From: Macrostomum hystrix
Lineage: Eukaryota > Platyhelminthes > Macrostomidae
Assembly (NCBI GenBank): GCA_950097015.1
Contig: CATNEN010000009.1
Coordinates: 808,501 to 872,500, forward strand
Direction of reading: 5' to 3'
DNA: 64,000 nt
The notes beneath the pieces were generated by a model. It searched no databases. It saw only the letters and a program-made list of their open reading frames with translations, and was not told the origin of the DNA. A program made the position numbers and the translations under genes. Positions 31,082 to 41,678 of the stretch are shown piece by piece; position 1 is the stretch's first letter; each line of letters starts with the position of its first letter.

Positions 31082-31947
31082 CAATACAATTTGAAGCAAG
31101 CTTAAACGGGTCTTCAAATAAACAATGTTAGTCTAAATGGTAACGTAAATTTGGCGTGAGTAACACGAATCTTTTTTGTTTACCATATCCTCGGAACGCC
31201 TCGTAATCTTATTATTGAATGGTAACTTCCGGTGAGTCGGATAAGTGAGCACAATTAATGAAGCGGGCGAACCCCAGGAGAGTACCCAGGGTGCAAATGA
31301 GGCCAAGTCGTCTACCATGCCTCCTTGCAGCCAATTCATTAGATTATCCCCGAAGCCCGCACACCAGCCTTTGAGTTGTGATTGGGTTAGCGAAGGAGAA
31401 AATAGATTGTGGAGATTGCCGAATGAATTCAGCACAGCTACAGTAGCCAGGGGCTCCGACCAACAGGGAGACGATGGCCCGGAATTCAATTATCCCTGCG
31501 CAATTCCGCAGAATAGCCTGCTCCCAGTTGTGCGGGTGAGTCACACGGCCAGCGGCTTGGTTATCTCTCGGTGATTCACCGATGCGGCACAATTCAAACG
31601 GTAATTGAGCATTGCCGCTGTTGCACACAACAAATCTAAATACAATATCTCGAAATCACCCCCGAAATAGAGAATGCTGTGCCTGCCTGACTGATTAGAA
31701 ATAATCGATAAATTTCTGGATTTCTTAAACTATTACACGTGTAGTCGGGAATCCAAAAGCAGAAGATATGAGTCATCAGTGTCGCAACGCGAAGGCCTAA
31801 ATTAAGACCTAAGAAACTCTGTGAACGACTAGAAGAGGCCGTGGGAACAAGCCTAATTCCGATTTCAAAAGCCTGAAAAGAACTCAGAATTTTCTGGGAC
31901 ACAAAGAGAAATAGGATATAAGCAGATCAGATGATACAGCACAGCAT

Positions 31948-32775
31948 AAGCGGAACTCCTTCGGAGAAGATAAGCGGAAATCCTCCTTCGGAGAAGATAA
32001 GCGGAACTCCTCCTTCGGAGAAGATAAGCGGAACTCCTCCTTCGGAGAAGATAAGCGGAACTCCTCCTTCGGAGAAGATAAGCGGAACTCCTCCTTCGGA
32101 GAAGATAAGCGGAACTCCTCCTTCGGAGAAGATAAGCAGAACTCCTCCTTCGGAGAAGATAAGCGGAACTCCTCCTTCGGAGAAGATAAGCAGAACTCCT
32201 CCTTCGGAGAAGATAAGCGGAACTCCTCCTTCGGAGAAGATAAGCGGAACTCCTCCTTCGGAGAAGATAAGCGGAACTCCTCCTTCGGAGAAGATAAGCG
32301 GAACTCCTCCTTCGGAGAAGATAAGCGGAACTCCTCCTTCGGAGAGGATAAGCAGAACTCCTCCTTCGGAGAAGATAAGCGGAACTCCTCCTTCGGAGAA
32401 GATAAGCAGAACTCCTCCTTCGGAGAAGATAAGCGGAACTCCTCCTTCGGAGAAGATAAGCGGAACTCCTCCTTCGGAGAGGATAAGCGGAACTCCTCCT
32501 TCGGAGAAGATAAGCGGAACTCCTCCTTCGGAGAAGATAAGCGGAACTCCTCCTTCGGAAAAGATAAGCGGAACTCCTCCTTCGGAGAAGATAAGCGGAA
32601 CTCCTCCTTCGGAGAAGATAAGCGGAACTCCTCCTTCGGAGAAGATAAGCGGAACTCCTCCTTCGGAGAAGATAAGCGGAACTCCTCCTTCGGAGAAGAT
32701 AAGCAGAACTCCTCCTTCGGAGAAGATAAGCGGAACTCCTCCTTCGGAGAAGATAAGCGGAACTCCTTCGGAGTG
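31948..32775. repeat. 27-bp tandem repeat, about 30 copies
   Basis: Highly homogeneous 27-bp units containing CTCCTCCTTCGGAGAAGATA; each has a CTCC/GGAG inverted pair around TTC. Because 27 is a multiple of three, it yields open frames on both strands (for example a 9-residue ISGTPPSEK repeat). I treat these as non-coding. Confidence 0.96.
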
Positions 32776-33601
32776 AGGAAAGTCTAAGATCGCCCTGATC
32801 GCGAACTAGCACGAAACAAGTACTTGTACAGTACAGTGATAAGTACAAAAATCAGAGGCGCAGTGCAGGTAAACAAAATTTTCCTGCCACAGAGTGTGCT
32901 ATCCAAGGCAGGATGGCGGTGAACTTAACTAGCATTAGCGATGGGGGAGACAAGAGCGAGACCTCCTGCTAGTTAGTTACTCTTCCAATTAGGCGACAGC
33001 AAATTCAGGAACGGCCGTAGCGCAGAGCAAAGCAATTCGCTAATGGACTCCACCAGTGACACCTCCCATCCTGCCAACTCTTTCTCCTTTAATATTCGTC
33101 ACAACTGACAGGGTCGGCTCCGCTTCTGTTCTGGGGGGCAAAAGTGCACGGGCAGGCACCGTAAAGTCCCATCCGCTAGGACGGTGGGGTGAGGACGAGG
33201 GGGCCGCTCCAGATGCAGGTCGCAGCAAGCCGACCCCGCCAACAGGAAACCGGAAACACGTCAACCGCCACCCAGTCCAGACAGCTGCGTGCTGGGCTCA
33301 GCAGAATAGAGGATATTGGTTTCCATGACTTTTATCTAGCCTAGTGCTGGACACGAGAACGAAACCGATGTAGCAGTTACCCAAGCTGATTAGAGCCATT
33401 AGGAATGATGCACATTGCACAAATTAATAAAGCTGTCACACGGAATGCTTCTTAAAATGAGTAATTATAGCCTAACTCCCACCTTAACACCCTGCGCGAG
33501 CTACTGACGAGTAGCATAGTAAGTGCAACAAAGTTTAACATAGAATAGGAATATCTATTGAATAAATTGCTGACAGTCGGCCTCAAAGGCGCTGAACTCA
33601 C
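32776..33601. other. MAST intron, no gene recognised
   Basis: Unique sequence between the 27-bp array and exon 33678-33602. No gene recognised. Confidence 0.5.
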
Positions 33602-33678
33602 CGAGAAGCTCGACAAATTCGGTGCCGACTGGCCCTTCGCGCTCTGCCGCATGCGCACAAGGTTGCTGGTCGAGGAGT
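33602..33678 (-). CDS. MAST: MAST exon: SNLVRMRQSAKGQSAPNL signature
   Basis: A 77-bp exon with acceptor TTTCGTTCTCACAG and donor TTCTCG|GTGAGT, phase 1 in and phase 0 out. It encodes SSTSNLVRMRQSAKGQSAPN then LSSFS, a clear match to the N-terminal vertebrate MAST signature NLVRMRxQxxGQSAPSL. This short exon, 22 kb upstream of the kinase body, is the best evidence that the minus-strand exons between 20 and 57 kb belong to MAST. It joins exon 35273-35063 (C|AC, His) upstream and exon 20646-20370 downstream (SSFS|KDFAAVSRRNS) in frame. Confidence 0.88.
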
Positions 33679-34041
33679 CTGTGAGAACGAAAAAGCAAAG
33701 GCGGTCTTCCATCAAACTATTGAAGGCAAACTCAAATTATTAAAATTGTAACGAATTAGCAAAAAGCCTTGGTAAGAGGCGTTACTTTATGCTTAAAAGT
33801 AACGCTTAGTAACGTCGTTAATTTAGATAGTTGCAGGTAAGTACGAGGTAAGTTGCAAGTAATTAAGGCAAAATGATAATAATAACATATTTTCAACAGG
33901 CTATAGGCCCTGGCGTGCTCATTCCGCTGACGTTTTGAGCACAAAAGCACACTTCCACATTGTTAGCTCGTGTACAATCTCATTGTGCCTTAGTTGTTTG
34001 CACTCGCTCACAATAATGTGACCTTGCTACCTGGTATTTCT

Positions 34042-34970
34042 CTGGTCTCTCTCCAGTCTCTCGCTGATCTCTCTCCAGTCTCTACCTGGTCTCTCTGAAG
34101 TCTCTCTCTGATCTCTCTCCAGTCTCTCTCTGATCTCTCTCCAGTCTCTCTCTGATCTCTCTCCAGTCTCTCTCTGGTCTCTCTGAAGTCTCTCTCTGAT
34201 CTCTCTCCAGTCTCTCTCTGGTCTCTCTGAAGTCTCTCTCTGGTCTCTCTCCAGTCTCTCGCTGATCTCTCTCCAGTCTCTCTCTGGTCTCTCTCCAGTC
34301 TCTCGCTGATCTCTCTCCAGTCTCTACCTGGTCTCTCTGAAGTCTCTCTCTGATCTCTCTCCAGTCTCTCTCTGATCTCTCTCCAGTCTCTCTCTGATCT
34401 CTCTCCAGTCTCTCTCTGGTCTCTCTGAAGTCTCTCTCTGATCTCTCTCCAGTCTCTCTCTGGTCTCTCTGAAGTCTCTCTCTGATCTCTCTCCAGTCTC
34501 TCTCTGATCTCTCTGAAGTCTCTCTCTGATCTCTCTCCAGTCTCTCTCTGGTCTCTCTGAAGTCTCTCTCTGATCTCTCTCCAGTCTCTCTCTGATCTCT
34601 CTCCAGTCTCTCGCTGATCTCTCTCCAGTCTCTACCTGATCTCTCTCCAGTCTCTACCTGATCTCTCTCCAGTCTCTACCTGATCTCTCTCCAGTCTCTA
34701 CCTGATCTCTCTCCAGTCTCTACCTGATCTCTCTCCAGTCTCTACCTGATCTCTCTCCAGTCTCTACCTGATCTCTCTCCAGTCTCTACCTGATCTCTCT
34801 CCAGTCTCTACCTGATCTCTCTCCAGTCTCTACCTGATCTCTCTCCAGTCTCTACCTGATCTCTCTCCAGTCTCTCTCCGATCTCTCTCAAGTCTCTCGC
34901 TGATCTCTCTCCAGTCTCTACCTGATCTCTCTTCAGTCTCTCGCTGATCTCTCTCCAGTCTCTACCTGGG
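34042..34970. repeat. 22-bp CT-rich array, left arm of an inverted pair
   Basis: Units of CTGATCTCTCTCCAGTCTCT plus AC, with CTGG, GAAG and CTCGC variants. The reverse complement AGACTGGAGAGAGATCAG is the core of the array at 35661-37440, on the other side of exon 35273-35063. Confidence 0.96.
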
Positions 34971-35062
34971 ATCTCAGGGACATTGCTCAGAGCTTAGGGA
35001 CATTGGTGCGAGAGTCAAACAGCCCACCCCGAACAAACAGACTATTGAAGCTGCGCACTCAC

Positions 35063-35273
35063 GCTGTACATGCACATCGTAGCCAGCCAGGATGCCCGGA
35101 TTTGAGTTGGCCGAGGGCGACTCTGACATGCTCTGTGTGCGGTGGGTCGCGCGGCCCTCGATAGACAGAGACATTGTGCGGTGCATGAGCCGCAGTCCGC
35201 GACCATTGGGAAAGTCGTCAATTGACTTGCGAGCGGTGGTGAACAGAGGCGAACCGGCGCTGCCGTTATCGGA
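35063..35273 (-). CDS. MAST: MAST N-terminal exon (SDNGSAGSPLFTTARKS...)
   Basis: A 211-bp exon with strong acceptor TTTTCTTTTCTCTCGCAG and donor CAGC|GTGAGT, phase 0 in and phase 1 out. It encodes SDNGSAGSPLFTTARKSIDD, then RGLRLMHRTMSLSIEGR and a Ser-rich tail ending AGYDVHVQ. No known domain. RTMSLS and TQSMSES look like basophilic or proline-directed phosphorylation sites, but this is only motif reading. Its phase-1 end fits both the 33.68 kb and the 30.06 kb exons. It is flanked on both sides by complementary repeat arrays. Confidence 0.75.
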
Positions 35274-35660
35274 CTGCGAGAGAAAAGAAAAATAGTTACG
35301 ATTCGCACAACACTACTTGCAGTAGCGTGCAGGTGCATGAGAGCACGCCATTTAAAATTTATGGATTTTATTCCATTTAAGTGCTAATTTTACAGAAAAA
35401 AATCCGAAATAATGAGTAAAAATTATAAAGATATGAGATCCAAGGAGTCCTTCCTCGAGCTCAGATAAAATCAAGGGTAAATTAGATCCCGACACCAGTT
35501 AAAAACTGACTTTAACACTATCGTTAAAAAAATAGATTGAAAGACAAATATAGTGTCACTTCAATATATGTGGTCTAAAAGTGCGTTAAAAACTCCAGCG
35601 ATATAAAAAGGGGTAAAAAAAGCACCTGCTTAAAAAAAAGCCGACGAAGGAAACACGGTG
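35274..35660. other. MAST intron, AT-rich
   Basis: AT-rich unique sequence between exon 35273-35063 and the right repeat arm. Nothing recognised. Confidence 0.5.
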
Positions 35661-37440
35661 ATCAGAGAGAGACCAGATAGAGACTGGAGAAAGATCAGAG
35701 AGAGACCAGATAGAGACTGGGGAGAGATCAGAGAGAGACCAGATAGAGACTGGAGAGAGATCAGAGAGAGACCAGATAGAGACTGGAGAAAGATCAGAGA
35801 GAGACCAGATAGAGACTGGGGAGAGATCAGAGAGAGACCAGATAGAGACTGGAGAGAGATCAGAGAGGCCAGATAGAGACTGGAGAAAGATCAGAGAGAG
35901 ACCAGATAGAGACTGGGGAGAGATCAGAGAGAGACCAGATAGAGACTGGGGAGAGATCAGAGAGAGACCAGATAGAGACTGGAGAGAGATCAGAGAGGCC
36001 AGATAGAGACTGGAGAAAGATCAGAGAGACCAGATAGAGACTGGAGAAAGATCAGAGAGACCAGAGAGAGACTGGAGAAAGACCAGAGAGAGACCAGAGA
36101 GAGACTGGAGAAAGACCAGAGAGAGACTGGGGAGAGATCAGAGAGACCAGCTAGAGACTGGAGAGAGATCAGAGAGAGACCAGCTAGAGACTGGAGAAAG
36201 TTCAGAGAGAGACCAGAGAGAGACTGGAGAAAGACCAGAGAGACTGGGGAGAGATCAGAGACACCAGCTAGAGACTGGAGAGAGATCAGAGACACCAGCT
36301 AGAGACTGTTGAGAGATCATAGAGACACCAGCTAGAGACTGGAGAGAGATCAGAGACACCAGCTAGAGACTGGAGAGAGATCAGAGACACCAGCTAGAGA
36401 CTGAGAGAGATCAGAGACACCAGCTAGAGACTGTTGAGAGATCATAGAGACAGCGGGGTTTCCAGCGCATTACCGCAGTGCCCCGCATTCCACCGCATTA
36501 CCGAGAGACTGGAGAAAGACCAGAGAGAGACTGGAGAGAGATCAGAGAGAGACCAGCTAGAGACTGGAGAGAGATCAGAGACACCAGCTAGAGACTGGAG
36601 GCAGATCAGAGACACCAGCTAGAGACTGGAGAGAGATCAGAGACACCATCTAGAGACTGGAGAGAGATCAGAGACACCATCTAGAGACTGGAGAGAGATC
36701 AGAGACACCATCTAGAGACTGGAGAGATATCAGAGACACCAGCTAGAGACTGGAGAGAGATCAGAGACACCAGCTAGAGACTGTTGAGAGATCAGAGACA
36801 CCAGCTAGAGACTGAGAGAGAGATCAGAGACACCAGCTAGAGACTGGAGAGAGATCAGAGACACCAGCTAGAGACTGTTGAGAGATCATAGAGACACCAG
36901 CTAGAGACTGGAGAGAGATCAGAGACACCAGCTAGAGACTGGAGAGAGATCAGAGACACCAGCTAGAGACTGTTGAGAGATCATAGAGACACCAGCTAGA
37001 GACTGGAGAGATATCAGAGACACCAGCTAGAGACTGGAGAGAGATCAGAGACACCAGCTAGAGACTGTTGAGAGATCAGAGACACCAGCTAGAGACTGAG
37101 AGAGAGATCAGAGACACCAGCTAGAGACTGGAGAGAGATCAGAGACACCAGCTAGAGACTGAGAGAGATCAGAGACACCAGCTAGAGACTGTTGAGAGAT
37201 CATAGAGACAGCGGGGTTTCCAGCGCATTACCGCAGTGCCCCGCATTCCACCGCATTACCGAGAGACTGGAGAAAGACCAGAGAGAGACTGGAGAGAGAT
37301 CAGAGAGAGACCAGCTAGAGACTGGAGAGAGATCAGAGAGAGACCAGCTAGAGACTGGAGAGAGATCAGAGACACCAGCTAGAGACTGGAGGCAGATCAG
37401 AGACACCAGCTAGAGACTGGAGAGAGATCATAGAGACAGC
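35661..37440. repeat. 31-33-bp GA-rich array, right arm of an inverted pair
   Basis: Units built on AGAGACTGGAGAGAGATCAG: 33-bp ATAGAGACTGG forms on the left and 31-bp CTAGAGACTGG forms with AGACACCAG on the right. A 758-bp block, including a non-repeat insert starting CAGCGGGGTTTCCAGCGCAT, is duplicated (36451 and 37209). The insert occurs a third time at 37437, where it runs into unique flank. Confidence 0.96.
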
Positions 37441-39034
37441 GGGGTTTCCAGCGCATTACCGCAGTGCCCCAGAGGCCGTGCAGGCGGCAGTGGATGGTGG
37501 CTGCTGTGGGCACGGGGTCTGAGACCCGCCTGCAAAACAGGGCTAGCGCCCGCGGTCTGGCATGGCCGTTGCTATGACTGCTGGTCACATGGGCAACCAC
37601 AGACGCGGTAGCAATGGGGTTAGTCGAGCTGTGCCGGCTCAGAAGCTCATCCTATTGTGTTAGTGAACCACGATAGTAGCAGAGTGGAAAGTAAAATTCA
37701 ACTTAGTTTTTATACGAAAATCAAGATACCAGTAACGATAAACATACAAAAAATCAGTAGGTACAGACGAGAGAAGCTATGGAGTGCAAATGCATTGTTC
37801 TATATTATGTGTAGCTCTGTTAGATTAGAGGTAAACCACTTATCTAGATGCCTCACGCTAGATTGGTCTGATGAACCTATCACTTAGATCACGAGGCTAA
37901 TGGGCCAATGTAGCAAGGGTGGCCAATTTTCAGTGCACTCAATGAGAGTTGATGTGTGAACTGGAATATTTGAAGAAATCCTCATACAATAAAGTAACAC
38001 AGGGTGAATCAACCGATGCCTAACTAAAACTGAGAGCCCTCAGACTTTGATTCAGAAGGATGCAAATCAGGGGGTGGGGAATCGGGGATGTTTAGTGAGA
38101 GCGACACTGATTAGAGAGCCCAGCTGGATGATAAATTTACGTGCGAGGATCGCAAAAACACATGGACTCCGCAAACACATCCTAAACTTAAACTAATCCT
38201 AAACTTGCGGGGAATTGAGGCAGACTAAAATACAGAAGGAAGAAAATTTATGGGAAGAAAAGAGAGAGGAAGGCCGGCAGGGAGGGTGGGGACAACGGTA
38301 AGTCACGAGGCAGTCCAGACAGACAGCGGAAGGTAAAAATTTTTGATAGTCGGCCCGAACCCAACCCCAAACCTTTATCCCACCTGCAGCCGCACTGCAG
38401 TTCGTCTGAATTCGACTCCCCTTCTCTGCTGGCACGCGGGTCTGCAAGGCCTTATTACAGTCCCCAAGGTCAAGAGTGGGCAGCCTTGGAATGCAAAGAG
38501 CAGCATGGCATGCAGGGGAGGCTCCGCTGTTCATTACCAAGCGAACAGCAGGTGCCGCGATATGGGAAGAGTTCGGGAAGAACTGCTCCCGTCTTGGCTA
38601 ACAGCGCAGGAATTTCGCCCTGCCTGTCCAGCCAACGCAAAGAAACCGGCCAAGAAGGGGCGCGCGGGGTCAGGTATACGGAGCGGGGGCGGGTCGTCAG
38701 GAATGCCGCGTGGTGTGCACCGCAACAAATCAAGCTAGTTGCCGTAATGCGGCAGACAATTTTAATAGCTGGCATGTCAACTTACAAGAGTGCATTGCGC
38801 TACATTCAACTTGGACTAGGGACAGTGCTAATTGGGGCCTGGCTCATTGTCTAAAGTCTTGAATTATGGAATTCCGCAACCATGGGGTTTTAGAACTGCA
38901 ATTTTTTGTCACACGAGGATCCGCCTCGAAGGCGTAGAATCAAGTGTATACTAAATTAAGCGTGTAGGTACACTAAGAGAATTAGTGTATTGTGCTTTTG
39001 GCACCTTCTCAGCGCACGGTCAGCCTCAATTTAC
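37441..39034. other. MAST intron, no gene recognised
   Basis: Unique sequence. Open frames such as 38343-38738 plus have no recognisable domain or splice structure. Confidence 0.5.
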
Positions 39035-39322
39035 CGGATACCGCCGTCTGTACATCAGCGAGTTCGGCCTTATCTGCGTGGCCAACTGAGGCGACAGCGG
39101 TGGCTGCCTCGATGTAGGCGGCTGCTGAGTCGCGGTGCGCAGGCTGAGCAGGCCACTGGGCGACTCTCGCAGGCTGCCGCTGACCGAGGAGCGGCTGCTC
39201 ACAAACACATAGTCATCATCCTCGGCTATGGGACTGTCCATCTGGGACGGCTCTTTAGTGCCTAGCGAAGCGATGCGACCACTGGGGCGGCGGCATTCTG
39301 TATGGCGAGCCCTGGCACTCTC
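39035..39322 (-). CDS. MAST: MAST N-terminal exon (ESARARHTECRRPSGR...)
   Basis: Using the acceptor AAGTGCAG the exon is 288 bp, phase 0 at both ends (donor CCG|GTAAAT). It encodes 96 residues including EDDDYVFVSSRSSVSGSLRE and ending MYRRRYP. A second acceptor 11 nt upstream (CTGCAG, exon start 39333) would be read in phase 1 and stays open in the same frame. No domain is recognised. The sequence is low-complexity, Ser/Arg-rich and free of stops in the joined frame only. It joins exon 35273-35063 in phase 0. Confidence 0.68.
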
Positions 39323-39333
39323 CTGCACTTCAG

Positions 39334-40705
39334 CTGCAGAATTTTAATGAAGGACTGCGAAGGATTTGGCTCGCACGTCTGAGAGGATTTTTCTACTCGA
39401 TTCTCGCGTGCGCCAACTTTCGTCTGTTAGACAAGAAAATGATTTTTCTTGGCACGCTTGGCACGTTTAATCTGCAGTAACAGAAGCCAGAGGCTTAGAG
39501 TGTAGAAAGTCTGGACGCCACGTGTCTCGCCCTGTCACTCCGCTAGACAAGATAGTAATGCCTCAGAGCGCGCCAATGCGAATATATTATGTCGAGCAGA
39601 CCTGGCGAGAACTCTACTCCGCGAGCAAGCATTGTTGTGCATAGGACTTTCTCTACCCCGTTTTCTCTGACTGCCTGGCCCAGCAACAGCAGCAGCAGTA
39701 GCCCAAAGTGCGCCAGTTAGTCCCATTCTGTTGTGCCGCTGTGCTCCAGACAAAGAATGGATTGCAGGAGTACACTCTCCGCTTCCGTCCACTCACAGTG
39801 GCCGGCAGTCAGGGCGCGAACTCTGTTCACGCAGATTCGCAATTAACATTGCTGAGATTATGGAAAAAGTGACCCTTAATAAAAGCTCAGACATCACTTT
39901 CACTAGCCGCCAAGCTGTGTGACGCAAATACCAATTCTTATTACTAGTTCTCAGGGGCCAAACAACTCCATTGAGCAGCCGGGGCGACACGAGTTAAGCC
40001 TCTTTCGTGGCGATGCATAAAAACCACAAGGAACGCTAGGAAATATGCAAATCGAACTTCGGGCCCGTCATCCCGGGCAATCATCCGTTGCCGGATCCCC
40101 CAAATCGAGGGAAATGAGAGTAGAGTAGGAGAGAGGCGAGAAAGGGAGAGAAAATGGGAAGAGTGGAAAATAGGGGAATTTTCGCTGGCTATGAGCTAAT
40201 TTTCTAATACAGAGACCCCTGAAGAGAAGTGAAGAGCCGACTCTCGAGAGAGACGGCAGTTAAATTGCAACCACATATTTTTTGTATTCGCAGCAACGCA
40301 TTGGGGCACAGAAAGATCCTGGCTCAATTATTTCGCATTTAAATTCGCGCCAAAAATTAATTTAAACCAAAATTGATATAAAAAACAAGGCAAGTTCATC
40401 AACGACCTTTAAAGTCTGCGCTGTTCACTTTTTACTGGGAATGGAAAATAATTTAGCGAATTGCTTGATATCTCAACACTAGGCGCTTATCGATTACAGG
40501 GGAAAATTCTAGAACTACATCCAGTTATTAGCGTAAAGCACTCGATTCGATCCTTTACCAATCAACGGACTTGGATTAAAAAGTTATGGCGAACTAAAAA
40601 AACAACTAAGGCCCAGGCAAGGCAAACTAAGATTTTAAGTCTCAGACTTAATAAGAATGAGGACACTATTTGGAAAAATTCTTTGGAATAACTATTTGGA
40701 AGACA
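39334..40705. other. MAST intron, no gene recognised
   Basis: Unique sequence, AT-rich toward 40300-40700. Nothing recognised. Confidence 0.5.
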
Positions 40706-40736
<31 letters not shown>

Positions 40737-41038
40737 TGATTCCACCTGCCCGAATCGGGCCAAATGTACAGCCGACAGCACAGCTGCTGCAGCTACTGCG
40801 CGGCGCATCTGAAGACTGCGTACAGCTGTTCAGTCCATGGACTGGGGAGACGCGACACCCACCTTCAATTATCCCATCTAATGCTGTTACCCATTTTACA
40901 GCTGGGTGAACTGAAGCACTGCAGAGTTAAGTGTCTTGCTAAAGGACACAAAGTGTTTCAGTGGAGTCGGGAATCGAACCCCGACCTTCAAGTCGTGAGT
41001 CCGACGCCCTAACCACTAGGCTACAACCTCTTAATAAT
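40706..41038 (-). repeat. tRNA-derived SINE, near-complete, with (ATT)n tail
   Basis: Read on the minus strand from 41038: a tRNA-like head with A-box region TAGTGGTTAGG and B box GGTTCGATTCC, then a body with GTGTCCTTTAGCAAGACACT and CAGTTCACCCAGCTGTAAAA, the palindrome CAGTCCATGGACTG (40831-40844), and an (ATT)n tail at 40706-40737. Box spacing is right for a Pol III promoter. It is a SINE rather than a functional tRNA gene, because the head runs directly into the SINE body. Confidence 0.9.
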
Positions 41039-41387
41039 ACAGAAACGCCATTAAAGAAGAGAGAAAGATGCTACTTCTGGTTAACTGGGTAGCTATGATA
41101 GAATCACAAGCTCAGTCTCAAACACAGCACAAGTGACAGCGGAGCTGATCACTACGGATTAATCTAGGAAAACAGTCTCGAATGTCCACACGAGAACCTG
41201 AACAGAGATCTTTTAAACATGGAAAGAGTCCCGCTTGGACAAAGGGCATCCGACTAATTTGCTTTGATCAGCTCAGGACCGGCTTTGGTGTTTACGGACT
41301 AAGTCGAGCTCAAAGTACGCCTAACCTTCCTGTATTTGTGCTGCTCTATCAAGCCGAAGTAAAATGTGATTCCAAAGCTCCGCATAC

Positions 41388-41678
41388 CAAAGTGCAGCTT
41401 CGCGGCCTTGGCATCTTCAGCAGCGGCTTCCGGCGCAGAATCACGTGCGAAATGGAACTGCCCGAGCCTGAATGACTGCCAGCGGCGGCCGCGGCGGCGG
41501 CGGCGGCCATCGCACGCCGATGACGCAGTCGGGCTGGCATTGGAGTCCCGGCTACCAGCGGAGACGTATTCACAGACGATGGCGCGTCAGTGAAAGAGGA
41601 TGAGGAGGAGCTGGTGATGGAACGGACCCGGTGATACTGACGGTTGGCCGGACTGGCCTGGGTGCCCGGTCTGAGCAT
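41388..41678 (-). CDS. MAST: MAST alternative first exon (MLRPGTQASPANRQY...)
   Basis: Starts at ATG 41678-41676, with in-frame TGA codons immediately upstream, and runs 97 codons to TTG|GTATGC in phase 0. The product is Ser-rich (RSITSSSSSSFTDAPSS), with an Ala run and a basic LRHRRAMAAA stretch, and ends RKPLLKMPRPRSCTL. It joins 39322 in phase 0. There is no domain match; assignment to MAST rests on strand, phase and codon composition. CTGCAG about 30 nt upstream of the ATG could be an acceptor for a 5' UTR exon. Confidence 0.6.

Noticed and set aside
31931-32848. 281-codon (+) and 327-codon (-) open frames
   Set aside because: The unit length 27 is a multiple of three, so both strands stay open. 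Units are near-identical at the nucleotide level, indicating recent amplification and not coding constraint.
40980-41038. tRNA gene
   Set aside because: A and B boxes are present, but the sequence continues into the SINE body and does not close an acceptor stem; identical structure recurs at 61.8 and 4.7 kb.
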